Shown piece by piece: positions 21,474 to 31,996 of a stretch of DNA of 55,120 nucleotides. The stretch's first letter is position 1; the number at the start of each line of letters is the position of its first letter. A program made the position numbers and the translations under genes. The notes beneath the pieces were generated by a model, which was not told where the DNA came from, did not search any database, and saw only the letters and a program-made list of their open reading frames with translations. The DNA comes from Candidatus Epulonipiscium sp. (GTDB lineage Bacteria > Bacillota > Clostridia > Lachnospirales > JAAYNZ01). The stretch spans positions 1 to 55,120 of the forward strand of contig JAAYSE010000081.1 in assembly GCA_012524135.1 (NCBI GenBank), given 5' to 3'.

Positions 21474-21500
21474 AGGTTAGGATATCCTAACCTTTTTCTG
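21472..21500 (+). terminator. Loopless palindromic hairpin plus T run between khpA and rimM
   Basis: aaaggttaggat|atcctaaccttt perfect 24-bp palindrome followed by tt. Confidence 0.6.
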
Positions 21501-21534
21501 AATAAAAAAGGTGAGAAATAAGGAGTAAAAGTCA

Positions 21535-22056
21535 ATGGAAAAATATATAGAAATTGGAAATGTTGTGAATACTCATGGTATTCGAGGAGTTATAAAAATT
21601 ATTCCTACCACTGATGATCCTACTCGATATGAAAAATTAAATTCTGTCTTCCTTCGTCATAACGAAGATCGAAAAGAATATACTATTGAACAAATACAAT
21701 ATCATAAGCAATGTATCCTTTTAAAATTAAAAGAAATTTCATCTATGAATGAAGCAGAAATACTTAAAGGAGCGATCATAGAAATTCCTAGATCAAAAGC
21801 ACTTCCTTTAGAAGAAAATCAGTATTATATTGGAGATTTATATGGTTTACAAGTATTTACTGTAGAAAATGTATATTTAGGAGAAATTGTTGATATTATC
21901 TTTACTGGTAGTAATGATGTTTACGTAGTACAAGATCCTCAAAAACCTTCTAACAAACCTCTTTTGCTCCCTGCTATTCATCAATGTATTAAGAAAGTTG
22001 ATATTAACAATCAAAAAATAGTCGTTTCTTTACTAGAAGGGCTGGAAGAATTGTGA
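21535..22056 (+). CDS. rimM: Ribosome maturation factor RimM
   Basis: [20 protein letters not shown]-barrel [11 protein letters not shown]; synteny with trmD. Confidence 0.95.
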   Translation: MEKYIEIGNVVNTHGIRGVIKIIPTTDDPTRYEKLNSVFLRHNEDRKEYTIEQIQYHKQCILLKLKEISSMNEAEILKGAIIEIPRSKALPLEENQYYIGDLYGLQVFTVENVYLGEIVDIIFTGSNDVYVVQDPQKPSNKPLLLPAIHQCIKKVDINNQKIVVSLLEGLEEL

Positions 22057-22784
22057 AATTCTATATTTTAACATTATTTCCTGAGATGATTCAAAGCACT
22101 CTTAGTTATAGTATTTTAGGGAAAGCTCAGGAAAAAAATATTATTCAAATAGAATGTATTAATATCCGTGATTTTTCTAAAAATAAACATGGACAAGTAG
22201 ATGACTACCCATATGGCGGAGGCCCTGGAATGGTGATGCAAGCGCCTCCTATTTTTGATGCTTATAATAGTATTGTAAGTAACATTCAAAAAAAACCAAG
22301 AGTTCTTTATATGAGCCCCCAAGGGAAAACTTTTAATCAAGAAATGGCTTTTTCTTTTTCAAAAGAAAAAGAATTAATTTTTTTATGTGGTCATTACGAA
22401 GGTGTTGATGAACGGATAATTGATACTATTGTCACAGATGAAGTCTCCATTGGAGATTTTGTATTAACAGGTGGAGAATTAGCTGCAATATGTATCATTG
22501 ATTCTATTGCTCGATTGATTCCTGGAGTTCTTGGAAAAGAAGCTTCTTTTCAACAAGAATCTTTTACTGATTCTTTATTAGAATATCCACAATATACGCG
22601 TCCATCTATTTTTCTTGATCAACCGGTTCCAGAAATATTACTTTCTGGTCATCATGAAAAAATTGAGAATTGGCGTCGTCAACAATCCTTACTTCGTACT
22701 ATGAAACGACGACCTGATTTATTAGAAAAAGCAAACTTGAGTAAACAAGATTGGGATTGGATAAAATCGATAAAAGAAAGTTAA
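22053..22784 (+). CDS. trmD: tRNA (guanine(37)-N1)-methyltransferase TrmD
   Basis: [37 protein letters not shown]. Confidence 0.98.
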   Translation: MKFYILTLFPEMIQSTLSYSILGKAQEKNIIQIECINIRDFSKNKHGQVDDYPYGGGPGMVMQAPPIFDAYNSIVSNIQKKPRVLYMSPQGKTFNQEMAFSFSKEKELIFLCGHYEGVDERIIDTIVTDEVSIGDFVLTGGELAAICIIDSIARLIPGVLGKEASFQQESFTDSLLEYPQYTRPSIFLDQPVPEILLSGHHEKIENWRRQQSLLRTMKRRPDLLEKANLSKQDWDWIKSIKES

Positions 22785-22883
22785 AAATATTTTTATAGTA
22801 CTTTTATAATAAAAAGATAAGCTCCTTATAAATATATTACGATTAGGTTTTATGAAAAAATTTTAAAATATTAATAAAAAGAT

Positions 22884-22986
22884 TGCTTTCTTGAAAAAAG
22901 TATGATAAACTTTATTACTGTGAGTACGGCGGTCCTCTGATACTACTAAGTAATCAAGAACGTCTAAGATGGAAGGAGGGTAACTC
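22884..22986 (+). ncRNA. Candidate structured 5' leader of rplS (L19 leader-like), with its own promoter
   Basis: TTGCTT-17 bp-TAAACT promoter, then GC-richer acggcggtcctctgatactactaagtaatcaagaacgtctaagatggaaggagg with a small tact/agta hairpin, located directly before rplS; assignment to the Rfam L19 leader class was not verified. Confidence 0.4.
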
Positions 22987-23331
22987 ATGAACGAAATTAT
23001 TCAAAAAATAGAGCAAGAACAATTACGACAAGATATCGCTGATTTTAATGTAGGTGATACTGTTCGAGTATATGCAAAAGTACGAGAAGGAAACCGAGAA
23101 AGATTACAAATGTTTGAAGGTGTTGTTCTAAAAAAACAAAATGGCGGTGTTCGTGAAACTTTTACTGTAAGAAGAATTTCTTATGGTGTAGGTGTAGAAA
23201 GAACTTGGCCAGTTCATTCTCCAAATATTGATCGAATCGAAGTTGTGAGAAAAGGAAAAGTAAGAAGAGCAAAATTAAACTATATACGTAAACGTGTAGG
23301 TAAAGCTGCAAAAGTAAAAGAAGTACTATAA
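22987..23331 (+). CDS. rplS: 50S ribosomal protein L19
   Basis: [69 protein letters not shown]. Confidence 0.98.
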   Translation: MNEIIQKIEQEQLRQDIADFNVGDTVRVYAKVREGNRERLQMFEGVVLKKQNGGVRETFTVRRISYGVGVERTWPVHSPNIDRIEVVRKGKVRRAKLNYIRKRVGKAAKVKEVL

Positions 23332-23332
23332 T

Positions 23333-23358
23333 AAAAGGGACTGAAAAAGTCCCTTTTT
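23333..23358 (+). terminator. Rho-independent terminator after rplS
   Basis: aaaagggact-gaaaa-agtccctttt plus T run. Confidence 0.85.
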
Positions 23359-23383
23359 GTGTACATAGAAAGTAGGTATATCA

Positions 23384-23938
23384 ATGACTAGATTATTAGA
23401 AGATACTAGTGAACCTTCTTTTATTTCACCCATTGCTACGTTAATATGGGAAGTTTTTATTGCATTTATAATATCATATTTAATTATTACCTTTATTATT
23501 CAAAATACAAAAATAGATGGTTACTCTATGGAACCTACTTTACGTCATAAAGATGCTATCATCATCAATAAATTTATTTATTATTTTAAAAATCCTCAAT
23601 ATGGAGATATTATCGTTTTTCCATATCAAAAAGATCCTAGTAAAAAATATATTAAAAGAATTATTGGTTTACCTGGAGAAGTTATTGATATAAAAGAAGG
23701 TGCAATTTATATTAATGGACATCCTCTACAAGAACCATATATTACAAAATCATGGAAGACAAAAGGAAATATTACTTATCCCTTTACAATTCCTAAAAAT
23801 CATTATTTTGTTCTAGGAGATAATCGTGATCATAGTTCGGATAGTCGATTTTACGATGTAGGAACTATAGAAAAGTCTAAAATTTTCGGTAAAGCATGGA
23901 TACGTATATGGCCTTTAAAAAGCATAAGAAAGTTATAA
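23384..23938 (+). CDS. lepB: Signal peptidase I
   Basis: DGYSMEPTLRHKD, YIKRIIGLPGE, VLGDNRDHSSDSR. Confidence 0.96.
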   Translation: MTRLLEDTSEPSFISPIATLIWEVFIAFIISYLIITFIIQNTKIDGYSMEPTLRHKDAIIINKFIYYFKNPQYGDIIVFPYQKDPSKKYIKRIIGLPGEVIDIKEGAIYINGHPLQEPYITKSWKTKGNITYPFTIPKNHYFVLGDNRDHSSDSRFYDVGTIEKSKIFGKAWIRIWPLKSIRKL

Positions 23939-23956
23939 AGAAAGTGGGTAAAAGAA

Positions 23957-24817
23957 ATGAATATACAGTGGTATCCTGGGCATATGACCAAAACAAAACG
24001 CATAATTATTGAAAATTTAAAACTAGTAGATATAATTATTGAATTAATTGATGCACGTATTCCAATGAGTAGTAAAAATCCTGATTTAGATCAACTAGCA
24101 AATAATAAACCGCGTATTATTGTGATGAATAAAAGTGATCTTGCAGATGAAAAAAGAAATAATGAATGGAAACAATATTTTGAACAACAAGGATACGGAG
24201 TAATTTTAGTTAATTCTATTACTGGTAAAGGAATTGGAGAAGTAGTAGAACAAGCTAGAAATATGCTTCAACATAAAATCGAAAAAGATCGTCAAAGAGG
24301 TCGTCTCTTTCGTCCTATTCGAGCTATGGTGGTTGGAATTCCTAATGTAGGAAAATCTACATTCATTAATAAGTTAGTTGGAAAAACAACAGCTAAAACA
24401 GGAGATCGTCCTGGAATAACACGTGGAAAACAATGGATTAAAATCAAAAAAGATTTTGAGTTATTAGATACTCCAGGTATTTTATGGCCTAAATTTGAAG
24501 ATCTTGATGTTGGGCTTAAATTAGCTTTTACAGGAGCAATAAAGGATGATATTTTAGATATTGAACAACTAGCCTTAGAATTTATTAGTTTTTTTAAAAT
24601 AGCTTATCCTAAAGCTTTATCACAACGATATTCTATAAATGAGAATCAACTATCTTCTAAACCTTTAGATATTTTCTTATATATAGGAAGAAATCGTGGT
24701 TTCTTACAAAGTGGTAATGAAATAGATACTCTGCGTACAGCACAGGTACTTTTTGATGAATTTCGTGGAGGGCGATTAGGTCGTTTTACTTTAGAGATTC
24801 CTTCTAATACTAAATAA
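23957..24817 (+). CDS. rbgA: Ribosome biogenesis GTPase RbgA (YlqF), circularly permuted GTPase
   Basis: [61 protein letters not shown]. Confidence 0.96.
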   Translation: MNIQWYPGHMTKTKRIIIENLKLVDIIIELIDARIPMSSKNPDLDQLANNKPRIIVMNKSDLADEKRNNEWKQYFEQQGYGVILVNSITGKGIGEVVEQARNMLQHKIEKDRQRGRLFRPIRAMVVGIPNVGKSTFINKLVGKTTAKTGDRPGITRGKQWIKIKKDFELLDTPGILWPKFEDLDVGLKLAFTGAIKDDILDIEQLALEFISFFKIAYPKALSQRYSINENQLSSKPLDIFLYIGRNRGFLQSGNEIDTLRTAQVLFDEFRGGRLGRFTLEIPSNTK

Positions 24818-24827
24818 AACGCAATTT

Positions 24828-24852
24828 AAATGCAGCTTAGCTGCATTTTTTC
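24828..24852 (+). terminator. Rho-independent terminator after rbgA
   Basis: aaatgcagct-t-agctgcattt followed by T run. Confidence 0.75.
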
Positions 24853-24903
24853 TATTGAAGAAAATAGATCGTTCTTCCGATATATATTATAAAGGAGAAT
24901 GAA

Positions 24904-25680
24904 ATGATGACGAAACAAAAAACGATAGCTATGATTGAAGAAGAATTAAAGAATACAACTTTGGATAATTTACCCAAGGTATTATATTATTTAGAAAAAG
25001 ACTCTAGAAAAGGAGTTAAACGATTAGTACAACAATATAAAAAACAATTAGAACAACAAAAAAAAGAACAACAACGATTAAAAGCACTTTGGAAATATGA
25101 AGAAAAATATTATTTAAAAAATCAATTCCTTATAGCGGGTATTGATGAAGCTGGAAGAGGTCCATTAGCTGGACCAGTAGTAGCTGCTGCTGTGATTTTA
25201 CCACCTAAAATTCATATCCCTCAATTAAATGATTCTAAAAAAATTTCTACTAGTATTCGTGAAAATTTATATAAAAAAATACAATCAGTGGCCATTGATA
25301 TAGGGGTAGGTATTGTTGATCCAGAAACTATTGATCAAATTAATATTTTGCAAGCTACAAAACAAGCGATGCAAGAAGCTGTTTTAAATTTAAAAACTAA
25401 ACCAGAGATTTTGTTAATTGATGCTCTTATACTTCCTAGTTTACCTATTCAACAAGAAAAAATTATTAAAGGTGATCAAAAAAGTGCTTCTATTGCTGCG
25501 TCTAGTATTATTGCAAAAGTAACACGAGATCATCTTATGGAACGATGGGATCAATTATATCCTGTATATGGTTTTGCTAATCATAAGGGCTATGGCACAA
25601 AAGAACATTTAGATGCTATTAAAGTACATGGTTTATCTCCTATTCATCGTAGAAGTTTTCATATTTCAAGAACATTTTGA
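24904..25680 (+). CDS. rnhB: Ribonuclease HII
   Basis: IAGIDEAGRGPLAGPVVAAAVIL, LNDSKKIS, KGDQKSASIAASSIIAKVTRD, GYGTKEHLDAI. Confidence 0.97.
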   Translation: MMTKQKTIAMIEEELKNTTLDNLPKVLYYLEKDSRKGVKRLVQQYKKQLEQQKKEQQRLKALWKYEEKYYLKNQFLIAGIDEAGRGPLAGPVVAAAVILPPKIHIPQLNDSKKISTSIRENLYKKIQSVAIDIGVGIVDPETIDQINILQATKQAMQEAVLNLKTKPEILLIDALILPSLPIQQEKIIKGDQKSASIAASSIIAKVTRDHLMERWDQLYPVYGFANHKGYGTKEHLDAIKVHGLSPIHRRSFHISRTF

Positions 25681-25697
25681 TAGGAAGGAGAACATAT

Positions 25698-27239
25698 ATG
25701 CGTATTGATCCAGATTCATGTATTGTATCTTTTATGGAATACAATACTTCTACTACTGAATCACATGAACCATTACCCTTTTATCATAAAGGTGATATTA
25801 TACAAGGAACCGTTTTAGAGATATTAGAAAATGAAATATTACTTCAATTGAATAGTGGACAAAAAATGAAGGCATATATTGATAATCTTTTAAATGCACA
25901 GATTGGAGAAAAATTATATTTTCAAATATGTTCTTTAGCTAATAATCAAATTGTTTTAAAACCATTGCAACAAGAATCTTCAAATACAACAAAATATAAT
26001 TTTATATTACAAGTTCTTGAAAGAGCTAATATAGTATCTAGTCAGAAAAATATACAGATCGTAGAGACTTTATTAGATTACCAATTACCTATTGATCGAA
26101 ATCATATTCAAAAAGCTTTATTTTATACACATATAACAGAACAACCTAAAATAGAACATTTTCTTTTTTTTATAAAAAATAATATTCCTTTTACAAAAGA
26201 AAATATTGTTGGATTTCAAAATTACATTATTACAAAAATACCATTAGGAAATGAATTAGAAACACTTTTTCAAAAAATAACTCAAAATACGGATTTATCT
26301 TTAAAAGAAAATTTAAGATTTGAATGGATACAATATCAACAACAACAAAGACAAAATATCATTTCAATATTTGAAAAATATATACAGCAGTATAATTTAT
26401 CCGAAAAAATAGGTTCCGAAAAAATTACTCTTGAAAACGTATCCTTGTCTACTCTCATTAGTAAATGTCAGTTGCTTAAAGATACACCTATAATAAAACT
26501 ATTACAAAAAGATGAAAATCTTATGTTATTTTATGAATTACTAAAGGAAACAAAAGAAAATTCAAAATTAGTAAGGGATTTCCTGAGAACCCCCAAAAAA
26601 GAATATAATTTAGAGTGGTACAATCATCCCCCTATAAAACCCAAAGATCTTATACAACCTAATAAATTACAGAACTATTATCAAGAATTATATCAAAAAA
26701 TTTCTATATTAGAAAAGGGTTTTTTAAAAATAGAAAATCAAGGATTAGGATCTCTAGAACCTAATTTAGAAAATATAAAAACAGAACTTCAACATTTTAG
26801 ACAGGGGATTGAATTTTTAAACACATTTAATCATTATGAACATTATTTTCTGATTCCGTTACAGTTTATAAATGACATATCTACAGGAGAACTATATTTG
26901 TTTAGAAATAAAAAGAAAGAAAAGGGAAAAAAACAAATAGTTACAGCCTTATTATCTCTTGACCTAAAAACTTTAGGCTCTATAGATATTTTTATTCAAA
27001 AAAATATAGATCAAGTATACTGTGAATTTAAAATTAAAAATAAAGATATAGAACCTTTATTAAAAGAAAAAATGAATATATTACAACAAGCATTGTATCA
27101 TAAAGGTTATATCTTACAAGGCAAAGTATCTATTGTTAATAAAGATTCATCATCCGTAATAGAATTAATAAATAAACAAAATATACAGGAAAAATCCATA
27201 GAAAATAATAATCCATATTCTTTTGATAAAAAGGTGTGA
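25698..27239 (+). CDS. YlqG-like protein, possible FliK-like hook-length-control C-terminal fold; start probably ATG 25698
   Basis: Position between rnhB and an FlhB-C-terminal-like gene, as ylqG in B. subtilis; C-terminal LKTLGSIDIFIQKNIDQVYCEFKIKNKDIEPLLKEKMNILQQALYHKGY resembles the FliK C-domain pattern. Confidence 0.55.
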   Translation: MRIDPDSCIVSFMEYNTSTTESHEPLPFYHKGDIIQGTVLEILENEILLQLNSGQKMKAYIDNLLNAQIGEKLYFQICSLANNQIVLKPLQQESSNTTKYNFILQVLERANIVSSQKNIQIVETLLDYQLPIDRNHIQKALFYTHITEQPKIEHFLFFIKNNIPFTKENIVGFQNYIITKIPLGNELETLFQKITQNTDLSLKENLRFEWIQYQQQQRQNIISIFEKYIQQYNLSEKIGSEKITLENVSLSTLISKCQLLKDTPIIKLLQKDENLMLFYELLKETKENSKLVRDFLRTPKKEYNLEWYNHPPIKPKDLIQPNKLQNYYQELYQKISILEKGFLKIENQGLGSLEPNLENIKTELQHFRQGIEFLNTFNHYEHYFLIPLQFINDISTGELYLFRNKKKEKGKKQIVTALLSLDLKTLGSIDIFIQKNIDQVYCEFKIKNKDIEPLLKEKMNILQQALYHKGYILQGKVSIVNKDSSSVIELINKQNIQEKSIENNNPYSFDKKV

Positions 27240-27243
27240 TATA

Positions 27244-27522
27244 ATGAAAAAGGTCATTAAAAAAGTTGCTGCTTTAAAGTATAATCCTAAAGATACAGCA
27301 CCAAAAATTATTGCAAAAGGAAAAGGTGTCCTAGCCGATCATATTCTTGAAAAAGGTGCTACGCATAGTATTCCTACCTATGAAGATTCCTGTTTAGTAG
27401 AAACCTTATTACAATTAGATATTGGACAAGAAATTCCTCCTGAATTATATGAAATTATAGCAGAAATCTTGATTTTTATTCAAGATTTAGATACAATTAA
27501 AGGAAATAGGATGATAGGATGA
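27244..27522 (+). CDS. FlhB/EscU C-terminal domain-like protein (YlqH family)
   Basis: AALKYNPKDTAPKIIAKGKGVLADHILEKGATHSIPTYEDSCLVETLLQLDIGQEIPPELYEIIAEIL aligns to the FlhB cytoplasmic domain; no transmembrane part. Confidence 0.85.
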   Translation: MKKVIKKVAALKYNPKDTAPKIIAKGKGVLADHILEKGATHSIPTYEDSCLVETLLQLDIGQEIPPELYEIIAEILIFIQDLDTIKGNRMIG

Positions 27523-27887
27523 ATATAATGAAAAATTATAGACTTATTGGCCAGTGTGGTGAAGAAATAGCAGCTTCTTATTTGCAATCATTAGGTTATA
27601 TTATACTTTCAAAAAATTTCAGATGTAAATTAGGAGAAATTGATTTAATTGCACGTGATCAAGAATATCTTGTATTTATAGAAGTAAAGTATAGACGTTC
27701 TTTAAATTATGGATATCCTAGGGAAGCTGTAAATAAGATCAAACAAAAAACTATTTCTAAAGTAGCACTTTATTATTTAAAACAACATTATTTATATAAT
27801 ACTAGTTGTCGTTTTGATGTAGTAGAAATTATTGAATATAATAATGAGAAAAAAATAAATCTTATTAAAAATGCCTTTATGTTATAA
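27519..27887 (+). CDS. yraN: UPF0102 / YraN family endonuclease-like protein
   Basis: GEEIAASYLQSLGYIILSKNFRCKLGEIDLIARDQEYLVFIEVKYRRS. Confidence 0.94.
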   Translation: MNIMKNYRLIGQCGEEIAASYLQSLGYIILSKNFRCKLGEIDLIARDQEYLVFIEVKYRRSLNYGYPREAVNKIKQKTISKVALYYLKQHYLYNTSCRFDVVEIIEYNNEKKINLIKNAFML

Positions 27888-27922
27888 TTTTTATTGTATT
27901 TATTTAGGGAAGGAAGAGGAGT

Positions 27923-28756
27923 TTGAACATACCTATTCAAAATGATAATTATATATTACATAAAAAAAATAATTTATATTATTTATCTTTTCCCGCTTTC
28001 GATCATACCAAAATGGTTTATCATGGATTTAGTACCCGACATGGTGGTGTAAGTCAAGGTATTTTTACATCATTAAATTTAGGTTTTTATTCTGGTGATT
28101 GTATAAATAATGTATATGATAATTATAAAAAGTTTTGTTCTGTTTTAAATGTTAATGAACAAAATTTAGTTTTTTCAGATCAAATTCATAAAACACATAT
28201 TTATTGTGCTACTAAAAAAGATTGTGGAAAGGGTTATATGAAAAAAAGCGATATAAAAGGTATTGATGGTTTAATTACGAATGAGCCTGAAGTGCCTTTA
28301 GTTACCTTGTATGCGGACTGTGTTCCGTTGTTCTTTTTAGATCCTATGCAAAAAGTTGTGGGTTTAGCTCATGCAGGTTGGAGAGGTACAGTAAATAGGA
28401 TAGCAAGTAAAATGGTACAAACATTTCAATCCGTATATCATTCAAATCCTGAAGATCTTTTAGTAGGCATTGGTCCTTCTATTGGTCCTTGTTGTTTTGA
28501 AGTAGATCAACCAGTTGCTCAAATTTTTCAACAACAAATTACAGGTGATAACTGGATACAATCATGGGAAAATGGAAAATATAATATTGATTTATGGAAA
28601 ACAAACCAACAAATTCTGCTAGAAGCAGGTATTGAAAAAACACATATTTCTATTATGAAGCTATGTACTCAATGTTATAAAGATCATTTTTTTTCTCATC
28701 GGGGACATCAAGGAAAAAGAGGAAGTTTAGCAGCTATTATAGAATTAAAGAAATGA
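27923..28756 (+). CDS. pgeF: Purine nucleoside phosphorylase / peptidoglycan editing factor PgeF (YlmD, laccase domain)
   Basis: HGFSTRHGGVSQG, DGLITNEPEVPLVTLYADCVPLFFLDP, GLAHAGWRGTV, GPSIGPCCFEV; TTG start. Confidence 0.93.
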   Translation: MNIPIQNDNYILHKKNNLYYLSFPAFDHTKMVYHGFSTRHGGVSQGIFTSLNLGFYSGDCINNVYDNYKKFCSVLNVNEQNLVFSDQIHKTHIYCATKKDCGKGYMKKSDIKGIDGLITNEPEVPLVTLYADCVPLFFLDPMQKVVGLAHAGWRGTVNRIASKMVQTFQSVYHSNPEDLLVGIGPSIGPCCFEVDQPVAQIFQQQITGDNWIQSWENGKYNIDLWKTNQQILLEAGIEKTHISIMKLCTQCYKDHFFSHRGHQGKRGSLAAIIELKK

Positions 28757-28888
28757 AAAACAATATTAAAATTTATTTTCTCATTTTGGCATTTTAAAAA
28801 ATACTTTATAGGTTTTTGTTGTTATTGTAAAATATCAATACGATGCGTTTTGATTTATATTATATTTTGAATACAAAGGAGAATACCA

Positions 28889-30211
28889 ATGCATAAACCA
28901 ATTGTAGCTGTCGTAGGACGACCAAATGTAGGTAAATCAACTTTATTTAATAAATTAGCTGGATCCCGAATTTCTATTGTAGAAGATACCCCAGGAGTAA
29001 CGAGGGATCGAATTTATACAGATGTGGAGTGGTTAAATTATCAATTTACTTTAATCGATACAGGGGGAATTGAACCAGAAACATCAGATTTAATATTACA
29101 GGAAATGCGTAAACAAGCTGAAATTGCTATTGATACAGCAGATGTTATTCTTTTTTTAGTAGATGCTAAACAAGGATTAACGGATTCAGATGCTCATGTT
29201 GCTCATCTGTTACGTAAAACTCAAAAGCCTGTTCTTCTTATTGTGAATAAAGTAGACAATATGCGGACAGAACCATTAGAAATTTATGAATTTTATAATT
29301 TGGGTCTAGGGGATCCTATTCCTATTTCTGCAGGACAGGGATTAGGATTAGGAGACATGTTAGATAAAGTCGTAAAACATTTTCCACCTGTTTCTATAGA
29401 AGAAAAAGAAGAGGCTATAAAAATTGCTGTAATTGGAAAACCCAATGTAGGTAAGTCTTCGTTAATTAATAAAATTTTAGGAGAAAAGAGAGTTATTGTA
29501 AGCGATATTCCAGGTACTACTCGAGATGCCATTGATACTCCTATTACTTTTAATGGAGAACCTTATATTTTTATTGATACAGCAGGACTTCGTAGAAAAA
29601 ATAAAATAAAAGAAGAAATTGAAAGATATAGTATTGTACGAACAGTTGCTGCTATTGAGCGAGCTGACATAACTGTTCTAGTGATTGATGCAGAAGAAGG
29701 AATTACAGATCAAGATACAAAGATTGCAGGTATTGCACATGAAAGAGGAAAAGCATCTATTATTGTTGTAAATAAATGGGATTTAATTGAAAAAGATGAT
29801 AAAACTATGCATCGATATTTGCAAGAAATTAATACTAAATTTGCTTATATGAGCTATGCTCCTAAACTTTTTGTATCTGCTTTAACAGGACAAAGAATAA
29901 ATAAGTTGTTTGAAACCATTCAAGTTGTAGCTCAAAATCAAACTTTAAGGATAAGTACAGGTTTATTAAATGAAGTATTATATGAAGCAATGACAATGAA
30001 TCAACCACCTTCTGACAAAGGTAAGTATTTAAAAATTTACTATATGACTCAAGTTTCTGTAAAACCTCCTACTTTTGTTCTTTTTGTAAATGATAAACAA
30101 CTTATGCATTTTTCTTATGAACGATACATTGAGAATCAAATGAGAGAAGCTTTTGGTTTTAAAGGAACTCCGATTCACTTTATTACTCGAGAAAAAAGAG
30201 GAAGGGATTAG
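28889..30211 (+). CDS. der: Ribosome biogenesis GTPase Der (EngA)
   Basis: Two tandem GTPase domains: [17 protein letters not shown] and [17 protein letters not shown]. Confidence 0.98.
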   Translation: MHKPIVAVVGRPNVGKSTLFNKLAGSRISIVEDTPGVTRDRIYTDVEWLNYQFTLIDTGGIEPETSDLILQEMRKQAEIAIDTADVILFLVDAKQGLTDSDAHVAHLLRKTQKPVLLIVNKVDNMRTEPLEIYEFYNLGLGDPIPISAGQGLGLGDMLDKVVKHFPPVSIEEKEEAIKIAVIGKPNVGKSSLINKILGEKRVIVSDIPGTTRDAIDTPITFNGEPYIFIDTAGLRRKNKIKEEIERYSIVRTVAAIERADITVLVIDAEEGITDQDTKIAGIAHERGKASIIVVNKWDLIEKDDKTMHRYLQEINTKFAYMSYAPKLFVSALTGQRINKLFETIQVVAQNQTLRISTGLLNEVLYEAMTMNQPPSDKGKYLKIYYMTQVSVKPPTFVLFVNDKQLMHFSYERYIENQMREAFGFKGTPIHFITREKRGRD

Positions 30212-30216
30212 CTATT

Positions 30217-30813
30217 ATGTTTCGTTTACTAAGTGTACTCATTGGATATTTTATTGGGTGTTTTCAAACAGCTTTTTTAGTGGGAAAGTTATCTCATAAA
30301 ATTGATATTAGAAATCATGGAAGCGGTAATGCAGGAACAACAAATGTAGTCCGGGTTTTAGGATGGAAAGCAGGATTTGCTACTTTTTTAGGAGATTTTT
30401 TAAAAGGTATTTTGGGAGTTTTAGTTTGTAAAATGATATGGCCTGAAACTAATTCTTTAGCTGGTCTTTATGCAGGGTTAGCTGTAGTTATAGGACATAA
30501 TTGGCCTATTTTTCTTGGGTTTAAAGGTGGGAAGGGCATTGCTTCTACAGTAGGAGCCTTATTAGCCTTTGATTGGCGTATAGGTATTATTTTGATTATT
30601 ATTATGATCTGTATTGTTGGAATAACTCGGTATGTATCTTTAGGTTCTATTGTATTGGCTATATCTATTCCTATTTTAATGATTATTTTTTATCCTAAAG
30701 AACATGAATTTATTTATATTGCTATTACTTTTATGTTATTTGCATTATGGCGACATCGTTCTAATATAAAACGTTTAATTAATAGAACGGAATCAAAACT
30801 AACTACAAAATAA
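30217..30813 (+). CDS. plsY: Glycerol-3-phosphate acyltransferase PlsY
   Basis: HGSGNAGTTNVVRVLGWKAG, GHNWPIFLGFKGGKGIAST. Confidence 0.97.
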   Translation: MFRLLSVLIGYFIGCFQTAFLVGKLSHKIDIRNHGSGNAGTTNVVRVLGWKAGFATFLGDFLKGILGVLVCKMIWPETNSLAGLYAGLAVVIGHNWPIFLGFKGGKGIASTVGALLAFDWRIGIILIIIMICIVGITRYVSLGSIVLAISIPILMIIFYPKEHEFIYIAITFMLFALWRHRSNIKRLINRTESKLTTK

Positions 30814-30840
30814 AAATATAAAATGGAGGAGAAATAATAT

Positions 30841-31848
30841 ATGAAACGCATTGCAGTCATGGGTTCAGGAAGTTGGGGTACTGCTCTAGCTATTTTATTA
30901 CATAAAAATGGGCATCAAGTTACATTATGGTCTTTTGATAAAAAAGAAAACGAGAAATTACAAGAAACGCGAGAAAACCTTCAATATCTACCAGGAATTT
31001 TAATTCCTCATCAGATTCAATTAACACATAATATTAAAAAAGCTCTTCAAGAGAATGAAATTATTGTTATTGCTATTCCTTCTCGTTTTATTAGAGAAAA
31101 CTTGATAAAATTTGCCCCATATATTAATAAACATCAAATTATTATTAATGTATCTAAAGGATTAGAAGAAAATACTTTACTTCGTATTTCTCAAATAATA
31201 AGAGAAATTTTTGTTGATAATCCTATTGCTGTTCTTTCTGGTCCTAGTCATGCTGAAGAAGTTGCTAAAGATCTTCCTACCACTTGTGTAGTAGCATCTG
31301 CTTCTTTGAATGTTAGTGAATTTGTTCAAGAAATTTTTATGAGTCCCAAATTTAGAATATATACAAATACAGATTTAATAGGGGTAGAATTAGGCGGAGC
31401 ATTAAAAAATGTAATGGCTCTTGCTGCAGGTATTTCGGATGGATTAGGTTTTGGTGATAATACAAAAGCAGCATTAATGACAAGAGGTATTGTTGAAATT
31501 ACTCGTCTTGGTGTTGCCATGGGTGCACAATTACAAACGTTTAGCGGACTATCCGGCATTGGAGATTTAATTGTAACTTGTACAAGTTCACATAGTCGTA
31601 ATTGGAAAGCAGGTTTTCTTATAGGACAAGGAAATTCTTTAGAAAATGCATTAAAAAAAGTACATATGGTGGTAGAAGGTGTGCATACTGCAAAATCAGC
31701 TTTAACACTTTCGAAAAAATATAACGTAGAAATGCCTATCATTCAAGAAGTAAATAACATACTTTTTAATAATAAGGATCCAAGGCAAGCAGTAGTTGAT
31801 TTAATGATGAGGGATAAAACAGAAGAACAATATATGGCATATATTTAG
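30841..31848 (+). CDS. gpsA: NAD(P)H-dependent glycerol-3-phosphate dehydrogenase
   Basis: VMGSGSWGTALAILLHKNGHQVTLW, LSGPSHAEEVA, LGGALKNVMALAAGI. Confidence 0.97.
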   Translation: MKRIAVMGSGSWGTALAILLHKNGHQVTLWSFDKKENEKLQETRENLQYLPGILIPHQIQLTHNIKKALQENEIIVIAIPSRFIRENLIKFAPYINKHQIIINVSKGLEENTLLRISQIIREIFVDNPIAVLSGPSHAEEVAKDLPTTCVVASASLNVSEFVQEIFMSPKFRIYTNTDLIGVELGGALKNVMALAAGISDGLGFGDNTKAALMTRGIVEITRLGVAMGAQLQTFSGLSGIGDLIVTCTSSHSRNWKAGFLIGQGNSLENALKKVHMVVEGVHTAKSALTLSKKYNVEMPIIQEVNNILFNNKDPRQAVVDLMMRDKTEEQYMAYI

Positions 31849-31945
31849 GATTTATATTTTACTGTATTAATATATATTAAATAATTTTTATAAAATCTGA
31901 TTTACAGCAAAAATCTATAACTAAAAGCATAATTTTTCAAGGCTT

Positions 31946-31973
31946 TCATATATTTAAAGTGTATGGATACATT
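31946..31973 (+). promoter_or_regulatory. Candidate sigma-E promoter of spoIVA
   Basis: TCATATA - 13 bp - GATACATT upstream of spoIVA, close to the known sigma-E consensus. Confidence 0.4.
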
Positions 31974-31996
31974 TTAAAATAAGGAGGTCTTTTGTT

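Noticed and set aside
31326-31742. 138-aa minus-strand ORF antisense to gpsA
   Set aside because: Fully inside strongly recognised gpsA; no RBS or family resemblance; composition is typical of antisense reading of an AT-rich gene.
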